Source: Tuctoria greenei
Taxonomy: Eukaryota > Streptophyta > Magnoliopsida > Poales > Poaceae
Assembly (NCBI GenBank): GCA_036927565.1
Contig: JAYESD010000003.1
Coordinates: 38,257,325 to 38,321,324, forward strand
Direction: 5' to 3'
Length of the DNA stretch: 64,000 nucleotides
Position 1 is the stretch's first letter. The number at the start of each line of letters is the position of its first letter. Below, piece by piece: positions 54,439-64,000 of this stretch. The notes beneath the pieces are model-generated. The model saw only the letters and a program-made list of their open reading frames with translations, ran no database searches and was not told where the DNA came from. The translations under genes were made by a program, and so were the position numbers.

Positions 54439-54871
54439 GTTGTATGACGAGTACTGTTTGAAGCTGCTAACTCATGTTTTCGAACGATCAGGAAACTTGC
54501 TTCTTCCTTGCCGTAACTTCCTTCCTTGTTCGTTGCCGTAACTTGCTTCTTCCTTACCGTAAACCATGTTTATTCTTTGTCGTAAGCTATTAGTACATTT
54601 AAATATGGTTAATACACATAAAATTTGTAGTGACCAGATCAACAATATTTATTATGTCAGTGATGAACGCTACTGATTACAAATATATAACACAAGTAGA
54701 TAGGGATAAATAGGTCAATTCAGCTGTTCTAGCCTATCCGCAGAAACTGAATCATAAAAACGAGTCAAATGGTTTTTAAAGTGATTCTGTTTTATATTCT
54801 GAAACTGTTTCAGGTTGAAACTGTAACTGTTTCTGATTCTGGGTGAATCTGAAGCTGTACCAAACGGAGCC
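54439..54871. other. Right arm of the Harbinger-type element
   Basis: AT-rich with no gene. Subterminal GAATCTGA/ATTCTG-type words near 54770-54860 match the general style of Tourist-like ends. Confidence 0.5.
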
Positions 54872-54874
54872 TTA

Positions 54875-57420
54875 GTCATTCTTGATGACTTTACTCATTA
54901 CACTTGGACCTTTCCAATGCGAAATAAGAGTGAAGTTTTCTCCATCATCTCGGCCTTCCACTCTTACATTGTAACACAATTCTAACTCCCCATAATCGCC
55001 TTACAAACTGATAATGGGAAAGAATTCGACAATCACACTCTCCGCTCATATTACCTCCTTCATGGAATACATCTTCGCCTTTCATGCCCCTACAACTCAC
55101 CACGAAATTGCAAGGCTGAATGTATTCTTCGCACACTAAATGGCTCCACCAGAACGATGCTCTTGCACTCACGGGGTTCCACCTAAATTTTTGGTAGAAG
55201 CTTTATCCACCGCCACATATCTTCTTAACAGAAGACCTTGCTGCGCCACGAGCTTCCTCACCCCAAACCAACTCCTGCTCGGTCTACCGCCAACCTATGA
55301 CCACTTACGAGTGGTTGCCTTTGTTACCCCAACCTGTCATCCACAGCTCCACAAAAACTAAGGGCCCATTCAGCTGCCTGCATCTTCTTAGGGTACCCTG
55401 ACAATCACAAAGGCTACCGGTGCTTCAATCTATCTACCAGATCAAAAGTTATAACATCAGGACATGTTGTTTTTGATGAGAGCAGGTTCCCCTTCACAGA
55501 ACATCCGACGTCCCAATCATTGGTGCATCTTGCGGTACCGACTCCAACTGACGTAGACATTCTCCTGGCGCTGGCTCCACCCCACCGCATACCTAATCCA
55601 TCCCATCCTATCCACCGTAGACACCTCAAGACGCCGCCAAATCCGCATCACAGGCTCCAATCCCCACCACCTGCGCCGAATCTCTCGCCTGCAACAACCA
55701 CCACATCAGCGCACCACCACACCTCTGTACCGGCACAAACTCCCACACCGCTTCCGCGCACCAACAACTAATCAATAGAAACTGTGCTACCCAATCCCAC
55801 ATACGATCATACGCCTCCTATCTTCCCTCAACAAAAAGTGCCTCCTCCGATACCATCACACAACATGACCACACGCTCCAAAGCAGGAGTTTTCGAACCC
55901 AATACATGCTATGTTATGGCTGCTTCTAACACCACAACACTATCCCCTATTCCAAAGTTTGCCCGCTCCACATTGAAGGATGCAAACTAGCTGGCTGCCA
56001 TGAAACAAGAATTTCAGGCCCTGCAAGCTAACCGCACCTGGACACTCGTACCGAAGCCCCCAAATGCTAACATCATGACAGGCAAGTGGGTCTTTAAACA
56101 TAAATTTCATTCCGACGGAAGCTTTGACAAGTACAAGGCACGTTGGGTCATCTGGGGATTCTATCAAAGGGCCGGAGTTTATTTTGGAGAAACTTTGGTG
56201 CCAGTAATTAAACCAGCCACAATTAGATCCGTTTTGTCCATCGCTGCTGGTTGGAGTTGGCCTGTAAATCAACTTGATGTCTCCAATGCTTTTCTACATG
56301 GCCATATTGAGGAGACCGTATATTGTACTCAACCCACGGGGTTTGTCGATGAAACAGCACCAGATGCGGTATGTTTACTCACAAAATCTCTATATGGACT
56401 CAAACAAGCACCGATGGCTTGGTTCACAAGATTTGCTCAGTTTGCAGTGACTATCAGTTTTTAACAATCCATGTCAGATTCATCTTTATTTGTCTACAAG
56501 CAAGGCAATGATATTTTTACCTCTTATTGTAAGTAGACGACATGATACTCACTGCATGTTCTGAATATCTACTCCACAAACCGACTGGTCTTCTCCAGTC
56601 CGGATTCAACATCAAGAACATCGGCGCCCTGCAGTATTTTTTGGGAGTCGACATCAAGAGATCTTCTCAGGCATTCTTCCTATCACAAGAACATTACACC
56701 GAAGACTTGCTATAATGATCCGGTATGTCCAGTTGCGAGTCAGTTTCGACTCCCATTGACACCAAGGCCAAACTCTTTTCAACCACTGGACACAGCATCC
56801 CAAATGCATCCGAATATTGTCAGATTGCAGGTGCGTTGCAGTACCTCACCATTACACGACCTGACATCTGTACGCAGTACAACAAACTTGTTTGCACATG
56901 CACGACCCTCGTGCTTGTCATCTATATCTCATTAAGAGAATCTTATTGTATGTCCGCGACACTACATCTCTGGGTCTTCACCTCAACGAGTCTCCAACTT
57001 TTGATCTAGTGGCCTACACTGACGCCGATTGGGCCGGGTGTCCAGACACGCGTTGGTCTACTTCTGGGTACTGCATATTTTTGGGTGCTTCTCTTATATC
57101 CTGGTCCAGTAAAAGACAGGCTACAGTTTCGCGCTCAAGCGCCGAAGTCGGGTAGCGTGCGGTCGCCAACGCAACACAAGAATGCATCTAGCTCCGGCAA
57201 CTTCTCTGTGAACTACACTGCCCCGTGGACAAAGCAACGGTAATATTCTTTGATAACATCTCCGCGGTCTATATGTCCAAGAACCTAGTTCATCATCTAC
57301 GAACAAAACATATCAAGATCTTTATCCATTTTGTTCGAGATCATGTCACAATGGGAGATCTTTGGGTCATGCATGTTCCTAGCGATCAACAGTACGCTAA
57401 CATCATAACAAACTGCGGGC
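54875..57420 (+). pseudogene. Copia C integrase remainder, RT and RNase H
   Basis: It resumes exactly at the TTA duplication with VILDDFTHYTWTFPM. The integrase core continues (LQTDNGKEFDN, about 55005), followed by TATYLLNRRPC and a proline-rich region (about 55520-55770). RT: ANRTWTLVPKPPNAN, GKWVFKHKFHSDGS, LDVSNAFLHGHIEE, SLYGLKQAP. The YVDD region (about 56530) is disrupted by a small deletion and stops. RNase H: YTDADWAGCPDTRW, SRSSAEVG, FFDNISAVYMSKN. Stops and frame changes throughout. Confidence 0.88.
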
Positions 57421-57440
57421 GGAGGGGGGGGGGGGGGAAG
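57421..57440 (+). other. Polypurine tract of Copia C
   Basis: GGAGGGGGGG followed by more G and GAAG, immediately before LTR 2. Confidence 0.75.
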
Positions 57441-57493
57441 GGTTAGCAAGGCGCTCCTTGACAGCTCTCACGATCAACAACTACCTCCGACTT
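57441..57493 (+). repeat. 3' LTR of Copia C, left fragment
   Basis: Matches the first 53 bp of the 5' LTR. The start has decayed from TG to GG. It ends in CTT, the CACTA target duplication. Confidence 0.85.
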
Positions 57494-57559
57494 CACTACT
57501 ACAAAAAACATTTTTACAGGCGCCTCAATTTTTCAAACACAGACGGTCCTTAAAAATAT

Positions 57560-58000
57560 GCGACTGTGATGACGAATGATATAATAACCGCCTGTGATGA
57601 AAGAACAACACAGGCGGATTTTAAAGAACAACCGTCTGGGTAAATACATGATCTTCACAATCGGTTCTTAATTAAGAACCGCCTGTAATGCAATGAACTT
57701 CACAGTCGGATTTTAAGAAACAACCGCATGGGTAAATACATGATCTTCACAGACGGTTATTAATTATTAACCGTCTGTAATGCAATGAACTTCAAAGACG
57801 GATTTTAAGAAATAACCGCCTGGGTAAATACATGATCTTCGTTGGCGGTTCTTAATTAATAACCGTCTGTAATGCAATGAACTTCACAGATGGATTTTAA
57901 GGAACAACCGTCTGGGTAAATATATGATCTTCGTTGGTGGTTCTTAATTAATAACTGTCTGTAATGCAATGAACTTCATAGACGGTTCTTGATTAACAAC
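57560..58000. repeat. Left subterminal repeats of the CACTA element
   Basis: Four to five tandem units of about 92 bp, each with GGGTAAATACATGATCTTC, a palindrome such as CGGTTCTTAATTAAGAACCG, and TGTAATGCAATGAACTTCA. Each unit can fold around AATTAATT. Confidence 0.9.
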
Positions 58001-58323
58001 AGCCTGAGAAGATCATGTATTTTCAGTGGCAGTCATTGTTTAATTATCATAAGCGGTTTTCATTGAAATTACAGGGATGTAGTTGCAATTATCACAACCG
58101 TATGTAGTCGTGCAGGCAAAATTATATCAGGAAAAAAACACAGATGAGCTAGAGGATACTAGTACAGTAATGCATTATAGGAAATGCTCGATCACCAGTG
58201 AGACTGGCTTAATTGTGATAATACACCATTAGAGGCTTTACAATTGTTCAAAGATAATTTCTTTACACACTGAACAAAAATCATGCTACATTCATTGTAG
58301 ATCGACGACGAAGCTCCCATCGA
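58001..58323. other. CACTA interior without gene
   Basis: Leads from the repeats to the 3' end of the E2-like gene. No ORF is seen. Confidence 0.5.
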
Positions 58324-58990
58324 TCAATCTAAATTATACCGTCCTGCTTGCTCCCGAACACGTCTCTTATATTCCGCTCGATCCTGAAAATATTGATATT
58401 ATTTAAATTAACAAATATCGAAGGAGGAATGAATAACCTACATTGGTCACTAAGTCAAAGTGTCATCTAACCTTGATAAGTAGATTATAGCATCATTTTC
58501 AACATCAGGCACATTTGGCTGATGAAGCAAATGCTGAACTTCAAGTAGTATAGTTTTGATTGTAAAAGCACTGCACCACCCCTACGAAATATAATTTAAG
58601 CAATATAAGAAACCAGTTCAAATAAGTTCGACAACAATTATAAGTAATAATTACATGAACAAAATAGGTCTATCTTACAGTCTCTTGATCAAGAATCCCG
58701 ATGCAGAGTGCTCCCGAACGATGGACATTTGGGTGGAAGAACCCAATTGGAAAGGCGCATCTTGGAGGTACCAAGGGATAGTCCTCAGAGAAGGAGATTG
58801 TCAGGGGGTAGTAACCATCTTCCCATTCAGCCTGCAAAAGAAATTTATTAATAGGAGGACGATGGTTAAACTCATATTGTGCTTGTTCTTCATGACTTAC
58901 CCCTTCTTTACCGGGGACGATGCACTGCCACTTCAATAAATCTCCCGATTCAGGCTTCGTAGAGAAACCCTACGCGGAGAAATTGAAAAT
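58324..58990 (-). pseudogene. SCE1-like: SUMO-conjugating enzyme (UBC9/SCE1-like) gene captured by the CACTA element
   Basis: E2 enzymes of the UBC9 type carry SUMO on a cysteine and pass it to lysines. Exon A (58901 to about 58975) reads GFSTKPESGDLLKWQCIVPG and ends before GTAAGT. Exon B (58679-58831) reads WEDGYYPLTISFSEDYPLVP, then GFFHPNVHRSGALCIGIL with the active-site Cys in the right place. Exon C (58472-58581) reads FTIKTILLEVQHLLHQPN. Exon D (58324-58383) reads AEYKRRVREQAGRYNLD and a stop. The FHPNV motif, the GxxCxxIL site and AEYKRRVR point to SCE1 rather than general ubiquitin E2s. N-terminal residues are missing, and the C-D join appears out of frame, so I call it a pseudogene. 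Confidence 0.75.
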
Positions 58991-59266
58991 ACCAAAAACA
59001 AACAACACGGAAAAACAAACTACAGTTAAGTTCATCAGTCTATTACAGATACATATGTATATACAACCATGTGACCGGTGTGCCACGCCAAGCGCTCCTC
59101 CTTCAATCGGCTACACGCCCGAGACATCATTATCTGAAAGACCAAAATTCCAAACTTCCAAATCATTGAGTCCAAACGCATACGTACACAAATGCAAAAG
59201 GACACAATCCATATACCAACATTGTTCTAAGTTGATTTCAGAAGATACAAATATATACAATATATA
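58991..59266. other. Spacer between the E2-like gene and the DUF4216 ORF
   Basis: No coding signal on either strand that I can defend. Confidence 0.4.
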
Positions 59267-60010
59267 TCATCTCGCATTGCTATATACATTTTTTCCAGCA
59301 TTAACATCTTCTCGCATATAGGGTTTTAAATTCTTTTTAATGCTTCTCTCTACGCGCTTGATGTTTTCTAGTTCGGTGAAAAGGTACATCTCTTCATACT
59401 GATTATATTCCTCTTCATTATCTCCCACATTGTCAACCCCAACAATAATTTGCTTTCCAGAAACAACTACGTGCAACTTCTCAGTTTCTGGATCTTGAAC
59501 ATAAAAAACTTGTGCAACATTATCGACGAGAACCCACAGATCATCTTTGTAACCCACTTTATTCAAGTCTACCAGTGTCAGCTCGTAATTGTCCACTTTC
59601 AAACCATCAGGATGTTTGACCCATTGGCACTTAAATACGGGCATTACCATTCTTTCGCCATAATCGAGTTCCCATATTTCCTCTATGAACCCGAAGTATA
59701 TGGTCTTCTGCCCTTGTGAATCATAAGCCTCAATACAAACACCACTATTTTGTGCAACACTCTTACCGTCTTTATCTTTAGTGTAAAATGGGTAACCATT
59801 GATGTTATATGCTTGCCATGATATTACCAAAGTAGATGGGCCACGAGCTAACTTCTTCATTGTTGCCTCTTCTATAGTGTTTTCGTATGATATATTTTTG
59901 TCCATTAACCATTCAGTGAAACATCTTCTGTGCTCTTTCATGATCCAGTCCTCTTTGCGGTCTTGGTTTTTATCACGAAGCTCAATTTGTTGCCTGCTGG
60001 GAGTGTTTTA
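59267..60010 (-). CDS. CACTA transposase-associated DUF4216 ORF
   Basis: The minus-strand frame is open from about 60010; the first Met is at 59941 (224 codons). It reads EHRRCFTEWLMDKNIS, NINGYPFYTKDKDGKSVAQN, YFGFIEEIWELDYG, VFKCQWVKH, LWVLVDNVAQVFYVQDP: the DUF4216 region (PF13952) that lies at the C-terminal side of TNP2-type CACTA transposases. An acidic and basic tail follows. The catalytic TNP2 domain that should precede it is absent; ULP-type sequence begins on the other strand at its start. It is an exon remnant, though uninterrupted. Confidence 0.75.
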
Positions 60011-60528
60011 TGCAGGTATTATGTATGCGAGCATCTTCGGACCGCCAGAGTCAATCGTGAGGATGTAAGTTATCCTTAATGTCGATACCTTATTTTCTTA
60101 CTTTTGTGTTTCATTTTCATTGTAACTAGCATAGTTTAATGCTTATATTCTCTGCTGTTCAATATTACCAGAAACATTATTTTCATATTTTGATTCCAAC
60201 TTCAAAATTCAATTGCTCATAGTACAACTGCTCCAAAAATACCTACTAAATTCTTGTATACTCTCACTTTGATCTATACTTTGAGATTGTTCAAACCAAC
60301 ACATTCTAAACCTTGTTATGTGTTATATTGCAGCACAAGAAGAATCTGAACGAAGAATGGCCGGTTTGTAGAAGTATTCCTGATGGAGGAGCCGACATGA
60401 TTGCTTCTGAACTCTGTCAGTTCATTCGTCGCGAAATTTTGCACAAAAAGGGGAAGTTCTTTGATAAGAATGGTTCAGCAGCTGATGTGCCAGAACTTTG
60501 CGACTATGCCAATATAAACAGTTTTTAG
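59978..60528 (+). pseudogene. ULP1-type SUMO protease (C48) C-terminal remnant in the CACTA element
   Basis: C48 peptidases remove SUMO from substrates. The first piece (about 59987-60066) reads LPAGSVLCRYYVCEHLR, equivalent to the catalytic-Cys block (L-C-G-Y-Y-V-C-E); the Cys is kept and the next Gly is Arg. It then meets GTAAGT (about 60066). The second piece (60334-60528) follows TATATTGCAG and reads MIASELCQFIRREILHKKGK, the family's final helices. The His and Asp of the triad, and the rest of the domain upstream, are missing. ULP-like genes are common cargo of grass CACTA and Mutator elements. Confidence 0.7.
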
Positions 60529-60729
60529 TGAAAACTTGTAAACTTTGAGATGAATTGTATCTGTAACTTGTACATATGTATATTGTTTTAGTGAAATTGA
60601 CTTCTGTGATGATAATATTGTTGACTTTTGTTCTGTGATGATATTGTTGTTTTTTGTTTTGTGTGATTATATTGAATTGACCTGGAAATTAGAAATAACA
60701 ACAGTAGTACTGCATGACTGTGAAAAACA
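60529..60729. other. 3' flank of the ULP remnant
   Basis: T-rich; likely 3' UTR-derived sequence. No gene. Confidence 0.4.
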
Positions 60730-61420
60730 ATTATCACAGGCGGCTAAATACAAGTAAAGAAACATCTGTGTGATAACCTAATTTTCACAGGCGGTGTCTG
60801 TTATGGTAGAAACCGGCTGCGTTAAAGGGTCTTCACAGACGGCTGATATAGGTAAACTCCGTCTGTGATAACACCATTATCATAGACGGGTTAGTTATGC
60901 TTCAATAACCATCTGTAAAGACACATTATCATTGACGGTTAGTTATGCTTCAACACCCGTCTGTGAAGACACATTATCATAGACGGTTAGTTATGCTTCA
61001 AAATCCGTCTGTGAAGACACATTATCATAGACGGTTAGTTATGCTTCAAAACCCGCATGTGAAGACACATTATCATTGGCGGTTAGTTATGCTTCAATAC
61101 CCGTCTGTGAAGACTTGTTATCATAGGCGGTTAGTTATGCTTCAATAACCGTCTGTGATAAGACATTTATCACAGGCGGTTATATATGCTGCACGACCCG
61201 CCTGTGATAAAGTATTTTCACAGGCGGCTATTCTAAGTAAAGAACCGCCTATGATAATCTGTCTTCACAGGCGGCTAGCCTAAGTGAAGAACCGCTTATG
61301 ATAATGTGTCTTCACAGGCGGTTTCACTTCTCCGCCTGTGAAATTGCGGATTATGACAGACTCTTCGTTTCAAGCAGTTTTAAAAGTCGTCTGTGATGAT
61401 AGGTTTGGAACCGCATGTGA
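60730..61420. repeat. Right subterminal repeats of the CACTA element
   Basis: About six tandem units of 47-48 bp with ACGGTTAGTTATGCTTCAA, CCGTCTGTGAAGACA and CATTATCAT (about 60880-61160), then more loosely spaced CACAGGCGGTT/ACCGCCTGTGATAA motifs up to the right terminus. Confidence 0.9.
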
Positions 61421-61443
61421 TGAAGCTTATTGTAGCAGTGCTT

Positions 61444-61635
61444 CCATGGCACGGCTGCTTCCAGCGCCTCTCGTCCATCATCCACGCACATGTGATCGCC
61501 CACATTCTACCGAGTCCAGCGGCATCGCCTGCGTGTGATCCGTAGAGTTAGGATTGAGTCATTGCTCAGCTTGTGTATAAATGTACCGTTATTCTGAATA
61601 AATAGATCATCAAGCTGTTCGATCTCTATCTATCA
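61444..61635 (+). repeat. 3' LTR of Copia C, right fragment
   Basis: Continues the LTR alignment (CACGGCTGCTTCCAGCGCC onward) to TATCTATCA. It carries a short TATC duplication near the end that the 5' LTR lacks. Confidence 0.85.
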
Positions 61636-61960
61636 TCCATGAATCGGGCTAAAAGCATCACACCATTGGTCATTGCTTCGATTTGAATGATCTGAAAGGA
61701 GAGAAACACGAGAGTACGTATTCTGGGAGCAAGAACGATGAGCTCAACTTGTTGGTGTATGGCGGGCGTGAAAAATCTCATTAAAGTGCTCGCCCCTATT
61801 GATCAGATTTAGGTGTCTCAACTATGTTTACAATTTAAGCAGTGGTAGAGCTGTTTCTGTCTCTGTTACCTAATGTACTCCTTGTACATGTAATTTTTTG
61901 CCTTATAATTGAACACCGGTCTTGCTCCGGCTTTTCAAAAAAAACCAAAAAAATATAAGA
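61636..61960 (+). pseudogene. LINE, piece 3 (C-terminal tail and 3' end)
   Basis: After Copia C, a plus-strand frame reads STCWCMAGVKNLIKVLAPID and ends at TAG about 61810, resembling the C-terminal W-x2-AGA+xL motif of plant LINE ORF2. A 3' UTR follows with ACACCGGTCTTGCTCCGGCTTTTC and an A-rich end (61938-61957), typical of LINE tails. I could not find a convincing target duplication for the LINE. Confidence 0.6.
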
Positions 61961-62284
61961 ACTATCTGGTTCATCTGGCGGCTGGATTTGGACAGATACG
62001 GAGCACAAGGAGACGGCTGCCGGACGGCGGCCGACGGCATGCTGGCTTATTCATTGGAACACACAATAAGTTGCAGTATATAACGAACCAAAGTAGTACT
62101 TCACATTACTCTTCAACTTTATATTAGGGCATTAGGCATACGTGTCCCATTTCTCTCTATTAATGCAAATATTATCATAGAAAGAAACTGAATACTTACA
62201 GGTTCAGAAATCAGATGAACATACCTAATTTTAAATTATTATCGGGAGAACGAAGAGAGTACAAGTTAACCGGGGCCTCCCCTC
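61961..62284. other. Spacer between LINE tail and MITE
   Basis: A short GC-rich stretch (61975-62045) then AT-rich sequence. No gene seen. Confidence 0.4.
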
Positions 62285-62287
62285 TAA

Positions 62288-62414
62288 GGGCTTGTTAGGT
62301 GCACTCAATCTAAGTAGATTGAAGTGGATTAGAGTAGAAAATGAACTATTTTTCTTCTAAATCCACTTCAATCCACTTAGATTAAAGTGGATCTATTTCT
62401 ATCCAAACAAGCCC
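62288..62414. mobile_element. Tourist-like MITE, 127 bp
   Basis: The left end GGGCTTGTTAGG and the reversed right end GGGCTTGTTTGG match. The target duplication TAA is at 62285-62287 and 62415-62417. Inside, TCTAAGTAGATTGAAGTGG and its complement CCACTTCAATCCACTTAGA make nearly the whole element an inverted repeat. Confidence 0.88.
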
Positions 62415-62417
62415 TAA

Positions 62418-63010
62418 TCATTGCCCATATACTCCCAGCAGTTGTGTTCTGGCACAAAAAAAATCAGATATGCTAATTAGCAGACTTCTGAAACGGCGTG
62501 TGATTTCAGGGGACGGACAACGCGCACACACGGAAACAGCGGCCAAGTAGGGAATAAAACTAATTTTTATTATTAATATGTTGTTAAGAATTATATTAAT
62601 TGTAAAATAATTAAATAATTTTTTAGTCATTGATTAACTTATAGAATTAAGTGTTATTATTTAATTACAAAGATTAGTGGTTAATGAAAATAATTAACTT
62701 CTAATTACTCGGTGACTGAAATTTTTGCACCTGAAATCTAAACAGCCCAAAAAAATCAAACAAATAAATTAATGGGCAATCAACAAGGCTTGGAACTGCT
62801 ACTGCAAAAAATTAACTGAAATTAGATGCTGCCAACCGAATTCAATATGCAATAAGAAGAAAATAAATCGGAGGTCGAGCTCAGCGTGCTAGCGAACTTT
62901 GGTTGACGTACTACCCTCCAATCACTCTCCGTTTGACCATCTCCTCATCATCAACTTGTTCTTCTTCGCTGTCATCATTATTTGGATACATGTATATATA
63001 GTAACTAATA

Positions 63011-63014
<4 letters not shown>
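62418..63014. other. AT-rich upstream region of the CASP-like gene
   Basis: No gene. Contains likely promoter sequence of the CASP-like gene, but no TATA box can be singled out because of the TA repeat next to it. Confidence 0.4.

Positions 63015-63058
<44 letters not shown>
63015..63058. repeat. (TA)n microsatellite in the CASP-like gene promoter or leader
   Basis: About 21 TA dinucleotides, 120 bp before the start codon of the CASP-like gene. Confidence 0.97.
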
Positions 63059-63061
<3 letters not shown>

Positions 63062-63177
63062 ACATGTATGCGCGCATTAGCTGCACGCTACAGGTACTAC
63101 CTCTCGCAGGGAAATCCATCCCTTATAGTTGTTGTTGCTGTTCATTCGAGTGTCCTGATCCTTGCAATCCATCCATC

Positions 63178-63897
63178 ATGTGTGACGATGACAAGTCGTC
63201 GGGGTCGTCGTCCTCAAAGGGTGCGAACGCCGTCAGCGTCGCTGCCCGCATCGCCGGCATGGGTCTGGCCGTGGCGTCGGCGGCGCTCATGGCCACGGCG
63301 AGCCAGTGCACCATCTACGCCGCGTACGGCGCGCGCCCGCGCACCGTCACCTACAGCGACTACCCTCCCTTCGTGTACATATACCAAACCCCATGTTGTA
63401 TTTCTACGTACGTGACCGAGGCCGGTATCTGACGCTTGCTTTGCACGCACAATACATTCAGGTTCCTGGTGGTGGCGAACGCTCTGGCGGCGTTGCTGGG
63501 CGCGATCACAGTGTTCCTAAGCGTGTGGAAGAAGGGCAAGGACAAGAAGGCGCGCGTGCTCATGCCGCTCCTCGGCGCCGCCGTTCCGGCGCTGCTCTAC
63601 TCGTCGACCGGCGCCGCGTTCGCCACGGGCAGCGGCATGACCTACTGCTCGGCCTACGGGAAGCGCGTCAGCGTCTGCGCCGGCGGCGCCGCCGGCGAGG
63701 CGGGCAGCAACTTCTGCAGCCAGGCGCACCTGGCCATCTACCTCTCGCTGGGCGCGGCCGTCACCGTGTCCCTCGCCGAGGTAGTCAGGAGCGTGCCTCT
63801 GTCCATGTCCTTCGGCAGCGGCGACGGTTCCGACTCCGACTCCAGCTCCAGCTCCAAGTCCGGCGGGTGTGACCGTGGCTGCCATTCAAAGCATTAA
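63178..63897 (+). CDS. CASP-like four-transmembrane protein, two exons
   Basis: CASP-like proteins (DUF588/UPF0497) are plasma-membrane proteins of the MARVEL-like fold; CASPs organise the Casparian strip, CASPLs have wider roles. I chose ATG 63178 (MCDDDKSSG). Exon 1 is 63178-63374, the intron 63375-63461 (GTACAT to TTCAG), exon 2 63462-63897: 210 residues, a normal length. Helices are at about 23-43 (RIAGMGLAVASAALMATASQ), 62-87 (DYPPFV joined to FLVVANALAALLG), 98-120 and 153-175. The conserved Arg of helix 1 is present; helix 3 (LMPLLGAAVPALLYSS) lacks the Asp usual in CASPs. The Ser-rich tail ends CDRGCHSKH. There are no stops, and splice sites are consensus. GC-rich third positions fit a live grass gene. 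Confidence 0.88.
63375..63461 (+). other. Intron of the CASP-like gene
   Basis: 87 bp, GTACAT to ACATTCAG. Splicing after TTCGT restores the frame ...PPF-V-FLVVAN, matching the family at helix 2. Unspliced, the frame stops at 63430-63432. Confidence 0.8.
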
Positions 63898-64000
63898 TTA
63901 GGCCTTAGTTTTTCTTTGTTCGTCAGAGCGTGCCGTTAGGTTTTTCAAACCAACCTCAAAAGCATATCAGCATGTGTGACTTAATTTACATGCCCTGGAT

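Larger units (their letters stand above)
46543..54871. mobile_element. PIF/Harbinger-type TIR element, invaded by Copia D
   Basis: The left end GGGCCCATTTGG and the reverse complement of the right end, GGCTCCGTTTGG, are classic Tourist/Harbinger-like termini. The target duplication is TTA (46540-46542 / 54872-54874). Removing it restores the integrase frame of Copia C. Without Copia D the element is about 1.4 kb and contains GC-rich, CCG/CGCC-rich sequence (46780-47080 and 54019-54240) but no transposase, so it is non-autonomous. Confidence 0.88.
57494..61440. mobile_element. CACTA (En/Spm) element carrying SUMO-pathway gene fragments
   Basis: The left end is CACTACTACAAAAAAC. The right end read in reverse is CACTGCTACAATAAGC. 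The target duplication CTT is at 57491-57493 and 61441-61443. Hundreds of bases at each end hold CACAGGCGGTT/AACCGTCTGTGA motifs in both directions, the subterminal transposase-binding repeats of grass CACTA elements. Inside are a DUF4216 transposase remnant and an E2-like gene on the minus strand, and a ULP protease remnant on the plus strand. At 3.9 kb it lacks the TNP2 catalytic part. Confidence 0.95.
44851..61635 (+). mobile_element. Copia LTR retrotransposon C, inserted in the LINE and twice invaded
   Basis: LTR 1 is 44851-45097, and the primer-binding site TGGTATCAG follows at 45098. LTR 2 starts at 57441 after a G-rich polypurine tract and is split by a CACTA element (57441-57493 plus 61444-61635). 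Removing the Harbinger-type element (46543-54871) rejoins its integrase in frame. The presumed TSD (CGCAT / TCCAT) matches at only three of five bases. Confidence 0.92.

Noticed and set aside
58655..58939. 94-codon plus-strand ORF
   Set aside because: Shadow of exon B of the E2-like gene on the minus strand, whose protein motifs are unmistakable.
44846..61640. Perfect target duplication for Copia C
   Set aside because: CGCAT and TCCAT share only three of five bases; the insertion is supported by the LTRs and the split LINE instead.
62899..63177. Longer N-terminus for the CASP-like protein starting at 62899
   Set aside because: It would translate the TA microsatellite into an IYIYIY run; the family-like start is ATG 63178.

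Overview
The window is nuclear DNA from a grass (Poaceae). The evidence is the mix of transposon families: MULE with a plant-mobile-domain gene, CACTA with CACAGGCGGTT-type subterminal repeats, Stowaway and Tourist MITEs, and a Tat-lineage Ty3/gypsy element with an antisense ORF. The bimodal base composition also fits: GC-rich exons set in AT-rich spacers. I cannot name the species. At least 90% of the 64 kb is transposable element. Host sequence is limited to one probably working gene at the right end (a two-exon CASP-like four-helix membrane protein, 63178-63897), a broken short-chain dehydrogenase, and one unidentified minus-strand exon.

Layout from the left. 1-1261: TIR element carrying a type I MADS-box fragment. 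1478-8332: SDR (tropinone-reductase-like) pseudogene whose last coding codons are separated by a Copia element (2019-8297, TSD TCGTC/TCATC). 9206-9285: Stowaway MITE. 9391-18754: a 9.4-kb Mutator-like element with about 107-bp TIRs and a perfect 10-bp TSD, holding a MURA transposase, a plant-mobile-domain gene and two GRF-like zinc-finger genes, all decayed; it splits an unidentified minus-strand exon. 18975-24894: Copia element with 117-bp LTRs and TSD GTTAG.

From about 25.0 to 61.96 kb a single 5'-truncated LINE (plus strand) has been split into three pieces by nested insertions. The first insertion (about 25.88-44.59 kb) is a mostly non-coding, LARD-like sequence, itself split by a Tat-lineage Gypsy element (30007-42993, TSD CCGTA) with gag-pol on the minus strand and a convergent plus-strand coiled-coil ORF. 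The second (44851-61635) is a Copia element. Its integrase is interrupted by a PIF/Harbinger-type element (46543-54871, TSD TTA), which is interrupted in turn by another Copia element (47081-54018, TSD CATTC). Its 3' LTR is interrupted by a CACTA element (57494-61440, TSD CTT) carrying a SUMO-E2-like gene, a DUF4216 transposase remnant and a ULP-type SUMO-protease remnant.

The most unusual signal is at 49089-49727, in the long leader of the innermost Copia element: nine spaced copies of a hairpin with a fixed core (GTTGAGTAACCAAC then GTGAAAG). The flanking arms differ between copies yet stay complementary within most copies, so a folded RNA (or cruciform) appears to have been selected. Nearly all mobile-element ORFs carry stops or frameshifts. 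Exceptions that are still open for hundreds of codons are the gag of the innermost Copia, the DUF4216 ORF, and the Gypsy RT, integrase and antisense coiled-coil ORFs.
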